NCBI RefSeq assembly: GCF_009807005.1
Contig: NZ_WUBR01000001.1
Location: forward strand, 620,001 to 684,000
Reading direction: 5' to 3'
DNA: 64,000 bases
DNA from: Aurantiacibacter rhizosphaerae
GTDB taxonomy: Bacteria; Pseudomonadota; Alphaproteobacteria; Sphingomonadales; Sphingomonadaceae
Made by a program: the position numbers and the translations under genes. Under the pieces are notes generated by a model. It worked only from the letters and a program-made list of their open reading frames with translations. It searched no databases and had not been told where the DNA came from. Positions 1 to 8,664 of this stretch are shown here, one piece after another; position 1 is the first letter of the stretch, and the number at the start of each line of letters is the position of its first letter.

Positions 1-167
1 TCCAGCAGGCGAACGCCAGCGCTCTGTTCCAGCTTGGCGATCTGCCGACTGACGGCAGCCTTTGAGTATCCTAGAAGCTTGGCAGCGTTCGAAAAGCCAC
101 CTGTGCTTACGACTGCGGCGAACGAAATCATCGCCATTACATTGCCCAGGTCAGGTCTGTCTTCCAT
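1..167 (-). CDS. LysR-family transcriptional regulator, N-terminal part (runs off window)
   Basis: Only the first 55 or so codons are present; the gene continues past the left edge. The visible protein begins [20 protein letters not shown] and continues into a classic LysR winged-helix: a [20 protein letters not shown] helix-turn-helix followed by [11 protein letters not shown]. The start at 167 is supported by an AAGGAGGG ribosome-binding site about 8 bases upstream; the ATG four bases earlier hits a stop within seven codons. It diverges from the aminotransferase gene that starts at 365, the usual layout for a LysR activator and its target, so control of the aminotransferase/MFS pair is a reasonable inference. 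The effector domain is not in the window, so the inducer cannot be guessed. Confidence 0.88.
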   Translation of the reverse strand, partial: MEDRPDLGNVMAMISFAAVVSTGGFSNAAKLLGYSKAAVSRQIAKLEQSAGVRLL

Positions 168-364
168 GCATTCTTCCCTCCTTGAACAGTTGGCCAGAGT
201 CAATCAGCATGAGCCCGACTACCAACATCCATTGTTGCGTCTGTGCAAAAATATGTTCAATATAAGATCAACTGTTGCATGCGCGGTAACTCTGCGCGAG
301 TATGCAATCACGAGAAAATTAACAGTTCGCGATTCGGTTCGCGATGGATGACGGAGAATTATTT

Positions 365-1729
365 ATGGCAGCCCAACGGTCCGAAGCAGCCCTGCGCGAC
401 GAGCGAAGCCAGTTTCACCCTTTCACCTCGATCAATGACATGAAGGCCGATGGTCCGATGATGATTGAATCGGGCTCCGGTGTTCGCATTCGCGACATTC
501 ATGGCAAGGAATATCTGGACGGCATGGCCGGGCTGTGGTGCTGTAACCTGGGTTATGGTCGCAAGGAAATCACCGATGCGATCACGCAGCAGAGCGAGAA
601 GCTGTCGTTCTTCCACACGTTCAACAACATGGGTATCGACGTAGTCGGCGAATGTGCGGAGGAGCTGCTGAAGCGCGCACCGGTGCCGATGTCGAAGATT
701 TTCTTCGGCACTTCCGGCAGCGATGCCAACGAAACCCAGCTTAAGATCATCTGGGTTTACAACAACCTGCGTGGCAAGCCGGAAAAGAAGAAGATCATCT
801 CCCGCTGGAACGCCTATCACGGTTCCAGCGTGGCGACGGCCAGCCTGACCGGCCTGCCGGGCATGCACAAGCTGTTCGACCTGCCCAAAGGCCCAATTCT
901 GCATGTCAGCGCGCCGTATTATTATCGCAACGCGCCCGAAGGCATGTCGGAGCGTGATTTCTCCCGTCATCTGGCGAAGGAACTGGAAGATACGATCGAG
1001 CGTGAAGGCGCCGATACGATTGCAGCCTTCTTTGCCGAGGCGGTGATGGGTGCAGGCGGCCTCATTCCCCCGCCCGAAGGTTACTTCGACGAGATCGTGC
1101 CGATCCTGAAGAAAAACGACATTCTGCTGGTCGCCGATGAAGTGGTTTCGGGTTATGGACGCCTCGGCACGTACTGGGGCGCGCAGTCCTACGGGTTCGA
1201 GCCTGATCTGATCACCTCTGCAAAGGGTGTGACCTCGGGCTATTTCCCGATGTCGGCAGTGTTCGTATCGCCAAAGGTGTGGGACGTGCTGGATGCCGGC
1301 GCCGGTGAAATCGGTGTGTTTGGCCATGGCTACACATATTCGGGCCACCCGGTGGGCGCGGCCGCCGCGCTGGCAGCGCTCAAGCTGATCGATGATCTTG
1401 AAGTCGTTAAGAACGTGGCCGACGTTGGTCCTTACATGAAGCAAGCTCTGCATGACCGGCTGGGTCAGCATGCCCATGTCGGCGATATTCGCGGCAAGGG
1501 CCTGATGCTTGGCATCGAACTGGTGAAGGATCGCGGAACGAAGGAAGCCTTCCCGATGCAGGACCGCACCGGTCGCAAGGTTTTCAAGGCTGCGGCAGAA
1601 CGTGGCCTGATCACCCGTATGCTGGGCGATACCCTGGTATTTGCTCCGCCGCTGGTGATGACCCGCGCAGATGCGGACGAGCTTGTCGACAAGTTCGCCC
1701 TGGCAGTGGAAGACGTGGTCGGCAACTGA
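365..1729 (+). CDS. Class III (omega) aminotransferase, PLP-dependent
   Basis: A 454-residue fold-type I aminotransferase of the beta-alanine/putrescine:pyruvate (omega-transaminase) group. Visible landmarks are the N-terminal HPFTSINDMK segment, the cofactor region GTSGSDANETQLKI, the acidic PLP-N1 ligand motif LLVADEVVSGYGRLG, and the Schiff-base lysine in SAKGVTSGYFP. Members move an amino group from an amine or omega-amino acid to pyruvate or a keto acid, giving an aldehyde or semialdehyde; this fits the many aldehyde dehydrogenases nearby. An in-frame ATG exists at 344, but GGAG at 353-356 is correctly spaced for 365, so I chose 365. It is probably co-transcribed with the MFS gene 49 bases downstream. 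The substrate cannot be fixed from sequence. Confidence 0.93.
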   Translation: MAAQRSEAALRDERSQFHPFTSINDMKADGPMMIESGSGVRIRDIHGKEYLDGMAGLWCCNLGYGRKEITDAITQQSEKLSFFHTFNNMGIDVVGECAEELLKRAPVPMSKIFFGTSGSDANETQLKIIWVYNNLRGKPEKKKIISRWNAYHGSSVATASLTGLPGMHKLFDLPKGPILHVSAPYYYRNAPEGMSERDFSRHLAKELEDTIEREGADTIAAFFAEAVMGAGGLIPPPEGYFDEIVPILKKNDILLVADEVVSGYGRLGTYWGAQSYGFEPDLITSAKGVTSGYFPMSAVFVSPKVWDVLDAGAGEIGVFGHGYTYSGHPVGAAAALAALKLIDDLEVVKNVADVGPYMKQALHDRLGQHAHVGDIRGKGLMLGIELVKDRGTKEAFPMQDRTGRKVFKAAAERGLITRMLGDTLVFAPPLVMTRADADELVDKFALAVEDVVGN

Positions 1730-1778
1730 TCGCCAACCTTCCCAATTGTCGGCGCGTCGGGCGCAGGAGAAAGACGTT

Positions 1779-2957
1779 ATGAACCATAGCGAAGCTAACG
1801 CCGTGCCCTGCGCCGATGCGCAGCCGCCCAGAATTACGCAGACAGGACTGTTCAGCGCAATTCTGGTCGGCCTTGTGGGCGCGATGGTGATTTTCATCAC
1901 GCCCGGCTTCCTGGCCGTGATCGCGCAGATGACCGGCTTTGACGACGATCAGCTAGGCTATCTGGTGGCCTGGGACATCAATGCCATGGCGGTGGCCATC
2001 GGGCTCAGCACCTTTGCGCTGGCCCGCGTTTCCTGGCGAAAGGCGGTGGCGCTGGGCCTGGCGCTGATTATCCTCGGCAACGTCCTCACCGTGCTGCTGA
2101 ACGGGTTTGAGGCGATTGTGGCCGCGCGTGTCGTGGCCGGATCGGGTGCGGGCATCGCCATCGGCTTTTCCTTTGCTGCGCTGGGCCGGGCGAAAAACCC
2201 GGATCGCGCGTTTTCCGTCTATCTGGTGGTGGGCTACTTGCTGGCCTCCGCCTATCTCTACGCGATGCCCTCGATCATGGGGGCCATCACACCGCAAACG
2301 CAGCTGCTGATCTTTGCCGGTATCAATGCCTTGGTACTGCTGTCGCTGGGTGCGCTGCCGGATGGCAGCAAGGATGAGGTCGATATCTTTGCCGAAGGCG
2401 GCAAAATCGATCTGCCCTATTCCGCAGGCGCGCTGATCAGCGTGTTCCTGCTGTTCTTCGCCGTGGTGGGCGTGTGGTCCTATTCAGAGCGGATCGGCGC
2501 GGCCAGCAATCTGTCACCCGAAGTCATCGCCACGGGCCTTTCGGTCGGAACGATGGCCGGCGTTCTGGGTGCGGGCCTTGCCGGCGTTCTTCCCCGTGTA
2601 TGGGGTCGGGCAATTCCGATCACTTTGAGCGGCATCGCCTGCCTGATCGGCTTCCTGCTGTATCGCGGCGACGTTTCGCCCACGGCGTTCACAATTGCCA
2701 CCGTGCTGACGATGCTGAGCTGGAACTTCAGCCAGCCGCTGCTGTCAGGTCTGTGTTCGGAGGCTTGCAGCCGTGGCCGCGTGGTGTGCGCCATGGGTTC
2801 AATCCAGACCTTCGGTTCCGGCCTTGGCCCGGCAGTGGCGGCGGCCACCCTCGTCAGCGGATCGTTCGATCTGATGATCTACGGTGCCTGTGCAACGCTC
2901 ATCCTGAGTGTGGTGATCGCGGTTGCGACGACGACGAGAGCGCGCAAGATCAGCTAG
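1779..2957 (+). CDS. MFS transporter
   Basis: A 392-residue polytopic inner-membrane protein with about twelve hydrophobic segments and small loops, consistent with a major facilitator of the sugar or aromatic-acid type. The first helix lies near LFSAILVGLVGAMVIF and the last ends before the basic tail TTTRARKIS. The start at 1779 is preceded by CAGGAGA; the reading frame is open further upstream into the aminotransferase gene, but the ribosome-binding site decides. It probably imports the substrate, or exports a product, of the aminotransferase it follows. A strong bidirectional terminator lies 100 bases downstream. The exact substrate is unknown. Confidence 0.88.
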   Translation: MNHSEANAVPCADAQPPRITQTGLFSAILVGLVGAMVIFITPGFLAVIAQMTGFDDDQLGYLVAWDINAMAVAIGLSTFALARVSWRKAVALGLALIILGNVLTVLLNGFEAIVAARVVAGSGAGIAIGFSFAALGRAKNPDRAFSVYLVVGYLLASAYLYAMPSIMGAITPQTQLLIFAGINALVLLSLGALPDGSKDEVDIFAEGGKIDLPYSAGALISVFLLFFAVVGVWSYSERIGAASNLSPEVIATGLSVGTMAGVLGAGLAGVLPRVWGRAIPITLSGIACLIGFLLYRGDVSPTAFTIATVLTMLSWNFSQPLLSGLCSEACSRGRVVCAMGSIQTFGSGLGPAVAAATLVSGSFDLMIYGACATLILSVVIAVATTTRARKIS

Positions 2958-3061
2958 CTGTCGATCGGCTGGCGAATGCAGCGTCGGTGTCTGCGTGCGC
3001 CAGGCTGCATTGTGTTCAGGCCAAGTGCCTCGAACCGCTCCATCAAATCCAATCATAAAAA

Positions 3062-3110
3062 AGAGGCCGGAGGTTCGGGTCCTGACCCAAAGCCTCCGGC
3101 CTCTTTTTCT
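3062..3110. terminator. Bidirectional Rho-independent terminator
   Basis: A 12-bp perfect stem (AGAGGCCGGAGG at 3062-3073 with CCTCCGGCCTCT at 3093-3104) encloses a smaller GGGT/ACCC hairpin. TTTTT follows on the plus strand and a run of six A precedes it, so both the MFS gene (+) and the SDR operon (-) can terminate here. Confidence 0.9.
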
Positions 3111-3151
3111 CGTCTGCAAAGCGCTTGGGCAAAGTTGCCCCTGGCCGTGAT

Positions 3152-3955
3152 TTAAAGGAACACGGCCCGCGACAGTCCGCCATCAACGGCAATGGACTCG
3201 CCGGTAATCCCGCTGCCCAGCTTGGAGCACAGGAAGACGATGGGATCGGCCACTTCTTCCACTTCCAGCATCCGCTTCAGCGCAGCCGGATCGCCGGCTT
3301 CGCGTGCCGTGATGGCTTCCACGGTGGTGCCTTCTTCCTCGGCCATCTCGGCAAACCATTCCTCGATATGCTCTGTACGGGTCACGCCGGGGTGGATGAT
3401 GTTCACGGTGATGCCATCCTTGCCGACTTCATCGGAAAGCGTCTTGGTGAAGTGGACCAGCGCCGTATTGCGCATGCCCGACAGTGCCTCGGTGCAGCGC
3501 GCCGTCAGGCCGCCGACATTCACGATGCGGCCCCAGCCAGCCTTGCGCATATAGGGAACGCAGGCTTTCGCGGTGCGGAAGTAGCCGAACAGCTTGGTGT
3601 TGAGGTCAAGCATCAGCATGTCCTCGTCCGCTTCCTCGATCGCGTTGCGCACCAAGCCGCCGGGGGCAGCCGCGCAATTCACCAGGATGTGAACGCCGCC
3701 GAATGTCTCGGCCGTTTTAGCCACCAGTGCTTCCACCGATTCCTTCGATGTGGTGTCGGTCGGCACCACGATGATCTCGCCGCCGGTTTCCTTGCGCAGT
3801 TCCTCTGCCGCTGTCTCCAGCTTGCTTTGCGTGCGCGCGGCGATTGCCACCTTGGCGCCTGCCAGCAGCAGCTTGCGTGCCGTTTCCTTGCCGATGCCAA
3901 CACCGCCGCCGGTGATGACGGCCACCTTATCCTTTAGTCCAAGCTCCAGGCTCAT
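3152..3955 (-). CDS. SDR-fold protein with degenerate active site (first of two paralogues)
   Basis: A 267-residue Rossmann-fold short-chain dehydrogenase/reductase. The dinucleotide motif ITGGGVGIG is intact near residue 14. The catalytic part is not classical. Where the family has Ser and Tyr-x-x-x-Lys, this protein reads VNVGGLTARCTEALSGMRNT, so Ser, Tyr and Lys align with Gly, Ser and Asn. The C-terminus GESIAVDGG is typical of SDRs. The start at 3955 is supported by AGGAG eight bases upstream; a longer open frame upstream lacks such a site. It lies 13 bases after the hydratase-like gene in the same operon. A dehydrogenase with another mechanism, or a non-redox role, is possible. The SDR at 11196 has the same substitutions. 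Confidence 0.88.
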   Translation of the reverse strand: MSLELGLKDKVAVITGGGVGIGKETARKLLLAGAKVAIAARTQSKLETAAEELRKETGGEIIVVPTDTTSKESVEALVAKTAETFGGVHILVNCAAAPGGLVRNAIEEADEDMLMLDLNTKLFGYFRTAKACVPYMRKAGWGRIVNVGGLTARCTEALSGMRNTALVHFTKTLSDEVGKDGITVNIIHPGVTRTEHIEEWFAEMAEEEGTTVEAITAREAGDPAALKRMLEVEEVADPIVFLCSKLGSGITGESIAVDGGLSRAVFL

Positions 3956-3968
3956 TTCACTTCTCCTG

Positions 3969-4742
3969 CTATTGATCATTGCAGACAGAGACGCGCGCCA
4001 TCGTGGCACCGCCAAAGTCTATGTGGATTACATCGTCGTTATAAATCTGCGTGGCGCCAGTGCAGGTGCCAGAAGCAATCAGCTGGCCCTTGCGCAGGGT
4101 TTCCCCCTCCTTATCGCGCAGCCAGTTCGCCAGCCAGACCACGGCATCAAGCGGATTGCCCATCACCAGGGATGTAGCCCCCTCGGCAACTTCATCGCCA
4201 TTGCGCGTGAGCGATACGGGCATGTCGGCAAAGGTATCGTCCCAACCATCGGTCAGCTTTTGCCCCAGCACCAGGGCATGGCCCATCACATTGTCCGCAA
4301 TCAGCAGGGGGAGGGGCAGGTCCGTGGTGACAAAGCGGCTGCGCACGATTTCTATTCCGGCGTGAATGGCCCTGATCGCGGGGACGAGATCCTCGCGCGT
4401 ATAGGCGCCTGCCTTGGGGGCAAGGTCCTCGCCCATTTCGAACACCACTTCGGCCTCGGCATACATTTCCGGCGGGGCGAAGGCGATTGTCTTATCCTGT
4501 GTAGAGATCGCCGCGGCGGGCAAGCGGCCAACCAGCGGCTCAGCTGCGCCGAAGGCATCACGCGATCCTTGACTGGTCAGCCCCAGTTTCCAAGCTTTTA
4601 CCGGCGATGCGCCACGCGCGGCCACCCCGCGCTGGATCGCGTAGGCCTGATCCGCATCCAGTGACCGCTGCGGAAGTTCCACCTGCGATCCGGTGCCGGC
4701 TTCGAACAGAGCCTGTTCGAGCTCGCTTTGGTAGTCCTGCAA
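3969..4742 (-). CDS. 2-keto-4-pentenoate hydratase-like protein (FAH superfamily)
   Basis: A 257-residue protein of the 2-oxopent-4-enoate hydratase / 4-oxalocrotonate decarboxylase family. These enzymes act late in catechol meta-cleavage, adding water to 2-hydroxypenta-2,4-dienoate or decarboxylating oxalocrotonate with a divalent metal. Visible family features are WKLGLTS near residue 50, the metal-ligand ExE in YAEAEVVFEMGEDL, the second acid in IHAGIEIVRSRF, and LIASGTCTGATQIYND near the C-terminus. It is the first gene of a two-gene minus-strand operon with the SDR and diverges from the aldehyde dehydrogenase at 4919. No ring-cleavage extradiol dioxygenase is in the window, so its substrate may differ from the meta pathway. 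Confidence 0.85.
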   Translation of the reverse strand: MQDYQSELEQALFEAGTGSQVELPQRSLDADQAYAIQRGVAARGASPVKAWKLGLTSQGSRDAFGAAEPLVGRLPAAAISTQDKTIAFAPPEMYAEAEVVFEMGEDLAPKAGAYTREDLVPAIRAIHAGIEIVRSRFVTTDLPLPLLIADNVMGHALVLGQKLTDGWDDTFADMPVSLTRNGDEVAEGATSLVMGNPLDAVVWLANWLRDKEGETLRKGQLIASGTCTGATQIYNDDVIHIDFGGATMARVSVCNDQ

Positions 4743-4918
4743 TGGAATCTCCTGTGCCGGTTGGCAGCGATTTTATTGTCCCGCTTATGCAACAACGAAA
4801 CTTTTAAATCCAGTATTGTTTACAAATATGGATTGCGCTATCTAGGTTTCGGAATCGCCAGACAGGCGTCGTTTGCGCGCCTTTTGCGCGCCTGCATTTC
4901 GATTGTTGAGGTAATGAT
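4743..4918. promoter_or_regulatory. Divergent promoter region with short palindrome
   Basis: This AT-richer 176-base gap separates the hydratase operon (-) from the long catabolic cassette (+). It holds a near-perfect inverted repeat, TTGTTTACAA, at 4816-4825, a candidate operator. No regulator gene is adjacent; the nearest is the LysR gene at the left edge. Confidence 0.45.
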
Positions 4919-6427
4919 ATGAACGAACAGACCGCTATTCACGCCCAGGCCGATCAGCTTGGTGCCGCACTCGCGAAGGGTCCGCGCGGACTGATCATCG
5001 ACGGCAAGACCGTGCAGGCGCAGTCGGGCAAGACCTTTGCCACGGTCAATCCGGCCACCGGCCAGGAAATCTGCCAGGTTGCCCATGGCGATGCCGCCGA
5101 TGTCGATCTGGCGGTGCGCGCCGCGCGCAGGGCGCTGGAAGATCCTTCCTGGCGCAATATGAGTGCGGTCGATCGTTCGAAGGTGCTGAACCGTCTGGCC
5201 GACCTGATCGAGCGCGACGCTGCCGAACTGGCCGTGCTGGAATGCATGGATAATGGCAAGCCCGCCGCGCTGACGCAGGCAGTCGAGATCGAGGGTTCGA
5301 TCAAGACCTTCCGCTATTTCGCCGGTTGGCCCACCAAGTTTGGCGGTGAAACGCTGCCGGTATCACCGCGCAGCGGGGCACAGATCCTGAACTACACCGT
5401 GCGGGAGCCTGTGGGCGTTTGCGGCCTGATCGTGCCGTGGAATTATCCGATGTCGATGGCTGCCTGGAAGGTGGCGCCGGCTCTGGCCGCGGGTTGTACC
5501 GTGATCCTGAAGCCTGCCGAGCAGACGCCGCTGACGGCCCTGCGCCTTGCCGAACTGGCACTTGAAGCTGGCGTTCCGCCAGGGGTCTTCAACGTGATCA
5601 CCGGCTTTGGTGAAGCTGGCGCTGCGCTGGTCGATCATCACGGCGTCGACAAGGTGGCCTTCACCGGCTCCACCGCCGTGGGCAAGGCCATCGTGCGCGG
5701 TGCCACCGGCAACCTCAAGAAGGTTAGCCTGGAACTGGGCGGCAAGTCTCCGCAGATCGTATTGCCCGATGCGGATCTGGATGCTGCGGCAGCCTCGATC
5801 GCGGCAGGCATCTTCTTCAACCAGGGCCAGACCTGCACCGCAGGCTCGCGCCTCTATGCGCACTCCTCCATCAATGATGAGCTGCTGTCGCGCATTGCCG
5901 ATCAGGCTGCGCAGCTCACCATCGGTAACGGTCTTGATGAAGGCGTAAACTTCGGTCCGCTGGTCTCGCAAGAGCAGTGGGACCAGGTGAATTCCTACGT
6001 CGATATCGGCAAGAACGAAGGTGCCGACATCATGATCGGCGGCTCTCGCCCAACAGGCATGGATGACGGCTTCTTCTTTGAGCCCACGATCATGCGCAAC
6101 GCCGGCCCGGACATGCGCATCGTGCGCGAGGAAATCTTCGGCCCCGTTCTCAGTGCGCTGAGCTGGGACGATGTGGATGATCTGGTGACGCAGGCGAATG
6201 ATTCCGATTTCGGCCTGTCTGCCGGCATCTGGACGAACGATATCAAGCAGGGCCATCGACTGGCCGGCGCAGTGAAGGCCGGCACGGTCTGGATCAACTG
6301 TTTCAACCTTGTCGACAACGCCACGCCATTCGGCGGTTTCAAGCAGTCGGGCTGGGGTCGTGAGCACGGCCGTCAGTCGATGGAACTCTACAGCGAGATC
6401 AAGAGCGTGTGGGTCAACTTGAGCTGA
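4919..6427 (+). CDS. NAD(P)-dependent aldehyde dehydrogenase
   Basis: A 502-residue ALDH-superfamily enzyme close to betaine-aldehyde / phenylacetaldehyde dehydrogenases. The full set of motifs is present: LIVPWNYPMSMAAWKVAPAL, the cofactor motif FTGSTAVGKAI, the general-base glutamate in LELGGKSPQIV, and the nucleophile cysteine in FFNQGQTCTAGSRL. It oxidises an aldehyde to a carboxylate in the cytoplasm. The start at 4919 follows GAGGT with a good spacer. It opens a plus-strand series that runs with short gaps or overlaps to 14050, so it probably handles the aldehyde made by the aminotransferase or by the ThDP decarboxylase of the same cassette. The substrate is not defined. Confidence 0.93.
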   Translation: MNEQTAIHAQADQLGAALAKGPRGLIIDGKTVQAQSGKTFATVNPATGQEICQVAHGDAADVDLAVRAARRALEDPSWRNMSAVDRSKVLNRLADLIERDAAELAVLECMDNGKPAALTQAVEIEGSIKTFRYFAGWPTKFGGETLPVSPRSGAQILNYTVREPVGVCGLIVPWNYPMSMAAWKVAPALAAGCTVILKPAEQTPLTALRLAELALEAGVPPGVFNVITGFGEAGAALVDHHGVDKVAFTGSTAVGKAIVRGATGNLKKVSLELGGKSPQIVLPDADLDAAAASIAAGIFFNQGQTCTAGSRLYAHSSINDELLSRIADQAAQLTIGNGLDEGVNFGPLVSQEQWDQVNSYVDIGKNEGADIMIGGSRPTGMDDGFFFEPTIMRNAGPDMRIVREEIFGPVLSALSWDDVDDLVTQANDSDFGLSAGIWTNDIKQGHRLAGAVKAGTVWINCFNLVDNATPFGGFKQSGWGREHGRQSMELYSEIKSVWVNLS

Positions 6428-6468
6428 CACGCGCCTTTCCCAAACAGAAAACAGACACAGGAGCAGGT

Positions 6469-7503
6469 ATGAGCAAGACTATCATAGTCGCCACCGATGG
6501 GCAGGCGCTTATCCGTACGCATGACGAGGGCGAGAACTGGTATCGCATCAATATTGGCCAGGATCTGGAATATGATGACCGGGTTCGCTGCCTGCTGGTC
6601 GATCCCGCCGATCCCACGGCGCTGTTTGCCGGTGCGGAAAAGGGCCTGTTCTACAGTTCCGATCGCGGCGTTCACTGGAGTCGCGTTGAATGTGCGCTGG
6701 ATGGGTTTTCCGTCTGGAAGATCGTTGCCAGCGAAAGTGACCCCAAGGTGATGTACGCAGGCACCGGCGCGCCCACGCTCTCCATCCTCTTCCGCTCACG
6801 CGATGGTGGCAAGACCTGGGAGCGTACGACGCTGGAAATGCCGGAATTCTGCGCCGGGGTTAACCGCCCGCGCATGCTGGCGCTGGCCGTCGATCCCGAT
6901 GATGCCAATGATGTATGGGCAGGCGTGGAAGAAGGCGGCCTGCACCGCAGCCGCGATGGCGGCGATACGTGGGAACGGATCGACACCAACTGGTCCGAAT
7001 TCGGTGGCAATTCCGACATTCACGATATCATGGTTCTGAAGCAGCCCGATGGTTCCAAGGTGCATCTCGCCCTGACGGTGATTGCACTTTATCGCTCCAC
7101 GGATGATGGCAAGACCTGGACCCGCCAGCCCGCGAAGGAGACCTGGGGTCTTCGCTATTCTCGCCTGCTGCTGCGCAAGCCGGGCAGCAGCCAGGATGTG
7201 GCCGTGGGCATCGGCGATGGCACGCCCGGCACGCAGGCTTCGATCCTGGTGTCCAACGACGCTGGCCAGACCTGGACGAAGTCCGAACTCGACAAGCCTT
7301 CGAACTCGTGCATGTGGGCCTTTGGTGCCAACCCCGAAGACCCCGATTACTTGCTGGCCGCCAGCAAGTTCGGCTATCTCTACCGCTCCACCGATGCCGG
7401 CAAGACCTGGGCAAAGGAATGGCGCGAATTTAACGAGGTGACGGATATCACCTGGGTGCCTGGTGTTCCGGAAGACTTGGGGCTGCCGCATGTCACAAAC
7501 TGA
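6469..7503 (+). CDS. Asp-box (BNR) beta-propeller protein, cytosolic
   Basis: A 344-residue protein built almost wholly of Asp-box repeats. I count seven: DEGENW, SDRGVHW, SRDGGKTW, SRDGGDTW, STDDGKTW, SNDAGQTW and STDAGKTW, spaced 45-60 residues apart. This predicts a sialidase-like or WD40/YVTN-like propeller. Such proteins are usually exported, but this one has no signal peptide or hydrophobic N-terminus (MSKTIIVATDGQALIRTHDE). It has none of the arginine triad context of a sialidase, so a glycosidase role is unlikely; a scaffold, lyase or lactonase role is possible. The start at 6469 is preceded by CAGGAGCAGG. Its end overlaps the VOC gene by 14 bases, indicating translational coupling. 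Confidence 0.82.
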   Translation: MSKTIIVATDGQALIRTHDEGENWYRINIGQDLEYDDRVRCLLVDPADPTALFAGAEKGLFYSSDRGVHWSRVECALDGFSVWKIVASESDPKVMYAGTGAPTLSILFRSRDGGKTWERTTLEMPEFCAGVNRPRMLALAVDPDDANDVWAGVEEGGLHRSRDGGDTWERIDTNWSEFGGNSDIHDIMVLKQPDGSKVHLALTVIALYRSTDDGKTWTRQPAKETWGLRYSRLLLRKPGSSQDVAVGIGDGTPGTQASILVSNDAGQTWTKSELDKPSNSCMWAFGANPEDPDYLLAASKFGYLYRSTDAGKTWAKEWREFNEVTDITWVPGVPEDLGLPHVTN

Positions 7504-7978
7504 GAAATCCCCGATCCGGGTGGCAAAGATCGCCCACATCGTGCTGTTCGTGAAGGATCCTGAGGCTTCGGCCAAATGGTACAGCGATGTGCTGAACATG
7601 AAGCTGGTCGCGCGGGCTGGAGACGGCCCCTACAAGGGCGGCGTCTTCATGAGCTTCGGCCTCAGCGATCATGACATCGCGCTCTTCCCCGGTGACGCCG
7701 AAGGCGAGAAGGGCAAGGAGTTCGAGCATATCGGGCTGATGATGGACGGCACCAGCATGGACGATCTTCGCCGCAACTATTCCTTCTTCAAGGAACGCGG
7801 CGTCAAGATTGCCGAAATCCTCGATCACGGCGTGTCGACCGGCATCTATTTCTACGATCCCGACGGGCACATGCTGGAAGTTTTCTGCCAGCGGATCGAT
7901 CAGGAAGGCGGCGCCTCGCAAGCCGAATTGAACCGCAATCAGGGCCAGGCCGAACCGGTCGACCCGACGCTGCTCTGA
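7490..7978 (+). CDS. VOC (glyoxalase/dioxygenase superfamily) protein
   Basis: A 162-residue vicinal-oxygen-chelate protein. Two beta-alpha-beta-beta-beta modules are visible: KIAHIVLFVKDPEASAKWYS at the N-terminus supplies the first metal His, and EHIGLMMDG and YFYDPDGHMLEVFCQ supply the others. Family members include glyoxalase I, extradiol dioxygenases, epimerases and dehalogenation or ring-cleavage enzymes acting through a divalent metal. The gene begins inside the 3' end of the propeller gene, in another frame, so the two are very likely translated together. The C-terminal 25 residues are polar and probably disordered. The reaction cannot be assigned from sequence. Confidence 0.88.
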   Translation: MSQTEKSPIRVAKIAHIVLFVKDPEASAKWYSDVLNMKLVARAGDGPYKGGVFMSFGLSDHDIALFPGDAEGEKGKEFEHIGLMMDGTSMDDLRRNYSFFKERGVKIAEILDHGVSTGIYFYDPDGHMLEVFCQRIDQEGGASQAELNRNQGQAEPVDPTLL

Positions 7979-8055
7979 TCCCACCATCGATGGGCGAGCC
8001 TGCCGCCAAGGCGGTTCAGACTTAGCGATCCCTCGTTGAATACAGGAATATCATA

Positions 8056-8661
8056 ATGACGACCTACGCACCGAATTTCGGTCCTTTCCACGTTCGCAAA
8101 TGGTTCAGCCAGGTTGAAGAGATCTGGGCCGGTGAAACCGGTGCCGCTGCGGATGGAGAGCCGGTGATCAAGTTCATGATCGGCGCCTGCATCAAGAACC
8201 CCTATGCGGGTGAATTCGTGGAAGACCTTTCGGCATGGATCGAAGGTTCGCCCCAGCTTGGCATCGAGATCGGTCGCCGGCTCAACGCCCTTTCGGGCGG
8301 CGCCAAGATCGAAAGCTATGGCAAGGCGATCATGGTGGGCCTGGACGGCGAGTATGAGCACGGCAACGCCCTGCTGACGAACCCCGCAGCCAACCCCGTG
8401 CGCGATGCCGTGGGCGGCGGCGCATCCTGGGTTCCCTCCACCGGCAAGCGCGGCGTTCCCGGCACGATCCTGGATATTCCGTTCGGCCACAAGGACGCTC
8501 TCTATGTCCGCTCTCACTATGACACGATGAGCGTTTCGTTCGACGATGCGCCCAACCGCGATGAAGTGATCGTGTGCTGGGCCTTCGCCACGCGCGGACG
8601 TCTCAACGCCCGGCTCGGCGGCCTCAAGGCTGAAGATGCCGAGGGCAACGGGCTTACCTGA
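8056..8661 (+). CDS. AA_synth (PF06684/DUF1185)-type protein
   Basis: A 201-residue protein with the hallmarks I recognise for the 'amino acid synthesis' family: GKAIMVGLDGEYEHGNALL, NPVRDAVGGGASWVPS, KRGVPGTILDIPFGHKDAL, and YVRSHYDTMSV ending in a GRLNARLGGLK tail. Despite the Pfam name, no reaction is established for the family to my knowledge; members tend to sit in catabolic operons. The start at 8056 has an AGGAAT site upstream. It is followed after three bases by the alpha/beta hydrolase gene, so the two probably act on related intermediates, for example lactone or enol esters. Family membership is fairly sure; function is unknown. Confidence 0.8.
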   Translation: MTTYAPNFGPFHVRKWFSQVEEIWAGETGAAADGEPVIKFMIGACIKNPYAGEFVEDLSAWIEGSPQLGIEIGRRLNALSGGAKIESYGKAIMVGLDGEYEHGNALLTNPAANPVRDAVGGGASWVPSTGKRGVPGTILDIPFGHKDALYVRSHYDTMSVSFDDAPNRDEVIVCWAFATRGRLNARLGGLKAEDAEGNGLT

Positions 8662-8664
8662 TCG

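Noticed and set aside
359-1900. A 513-codon minus-strand open frame opposite the aminotransferase
   Set aside because: It mirrors a well-supported gene, is His/Arg/Gly-rich with no domain, and is a side effect of high-GC codon use.
4816-4825. TTGTTTACAA considered as a member of the ATATGCA operator family
   Set aside because: Only the general inverted-repeat character is shared; half-sites differ, so I list it only as a local palindrome.
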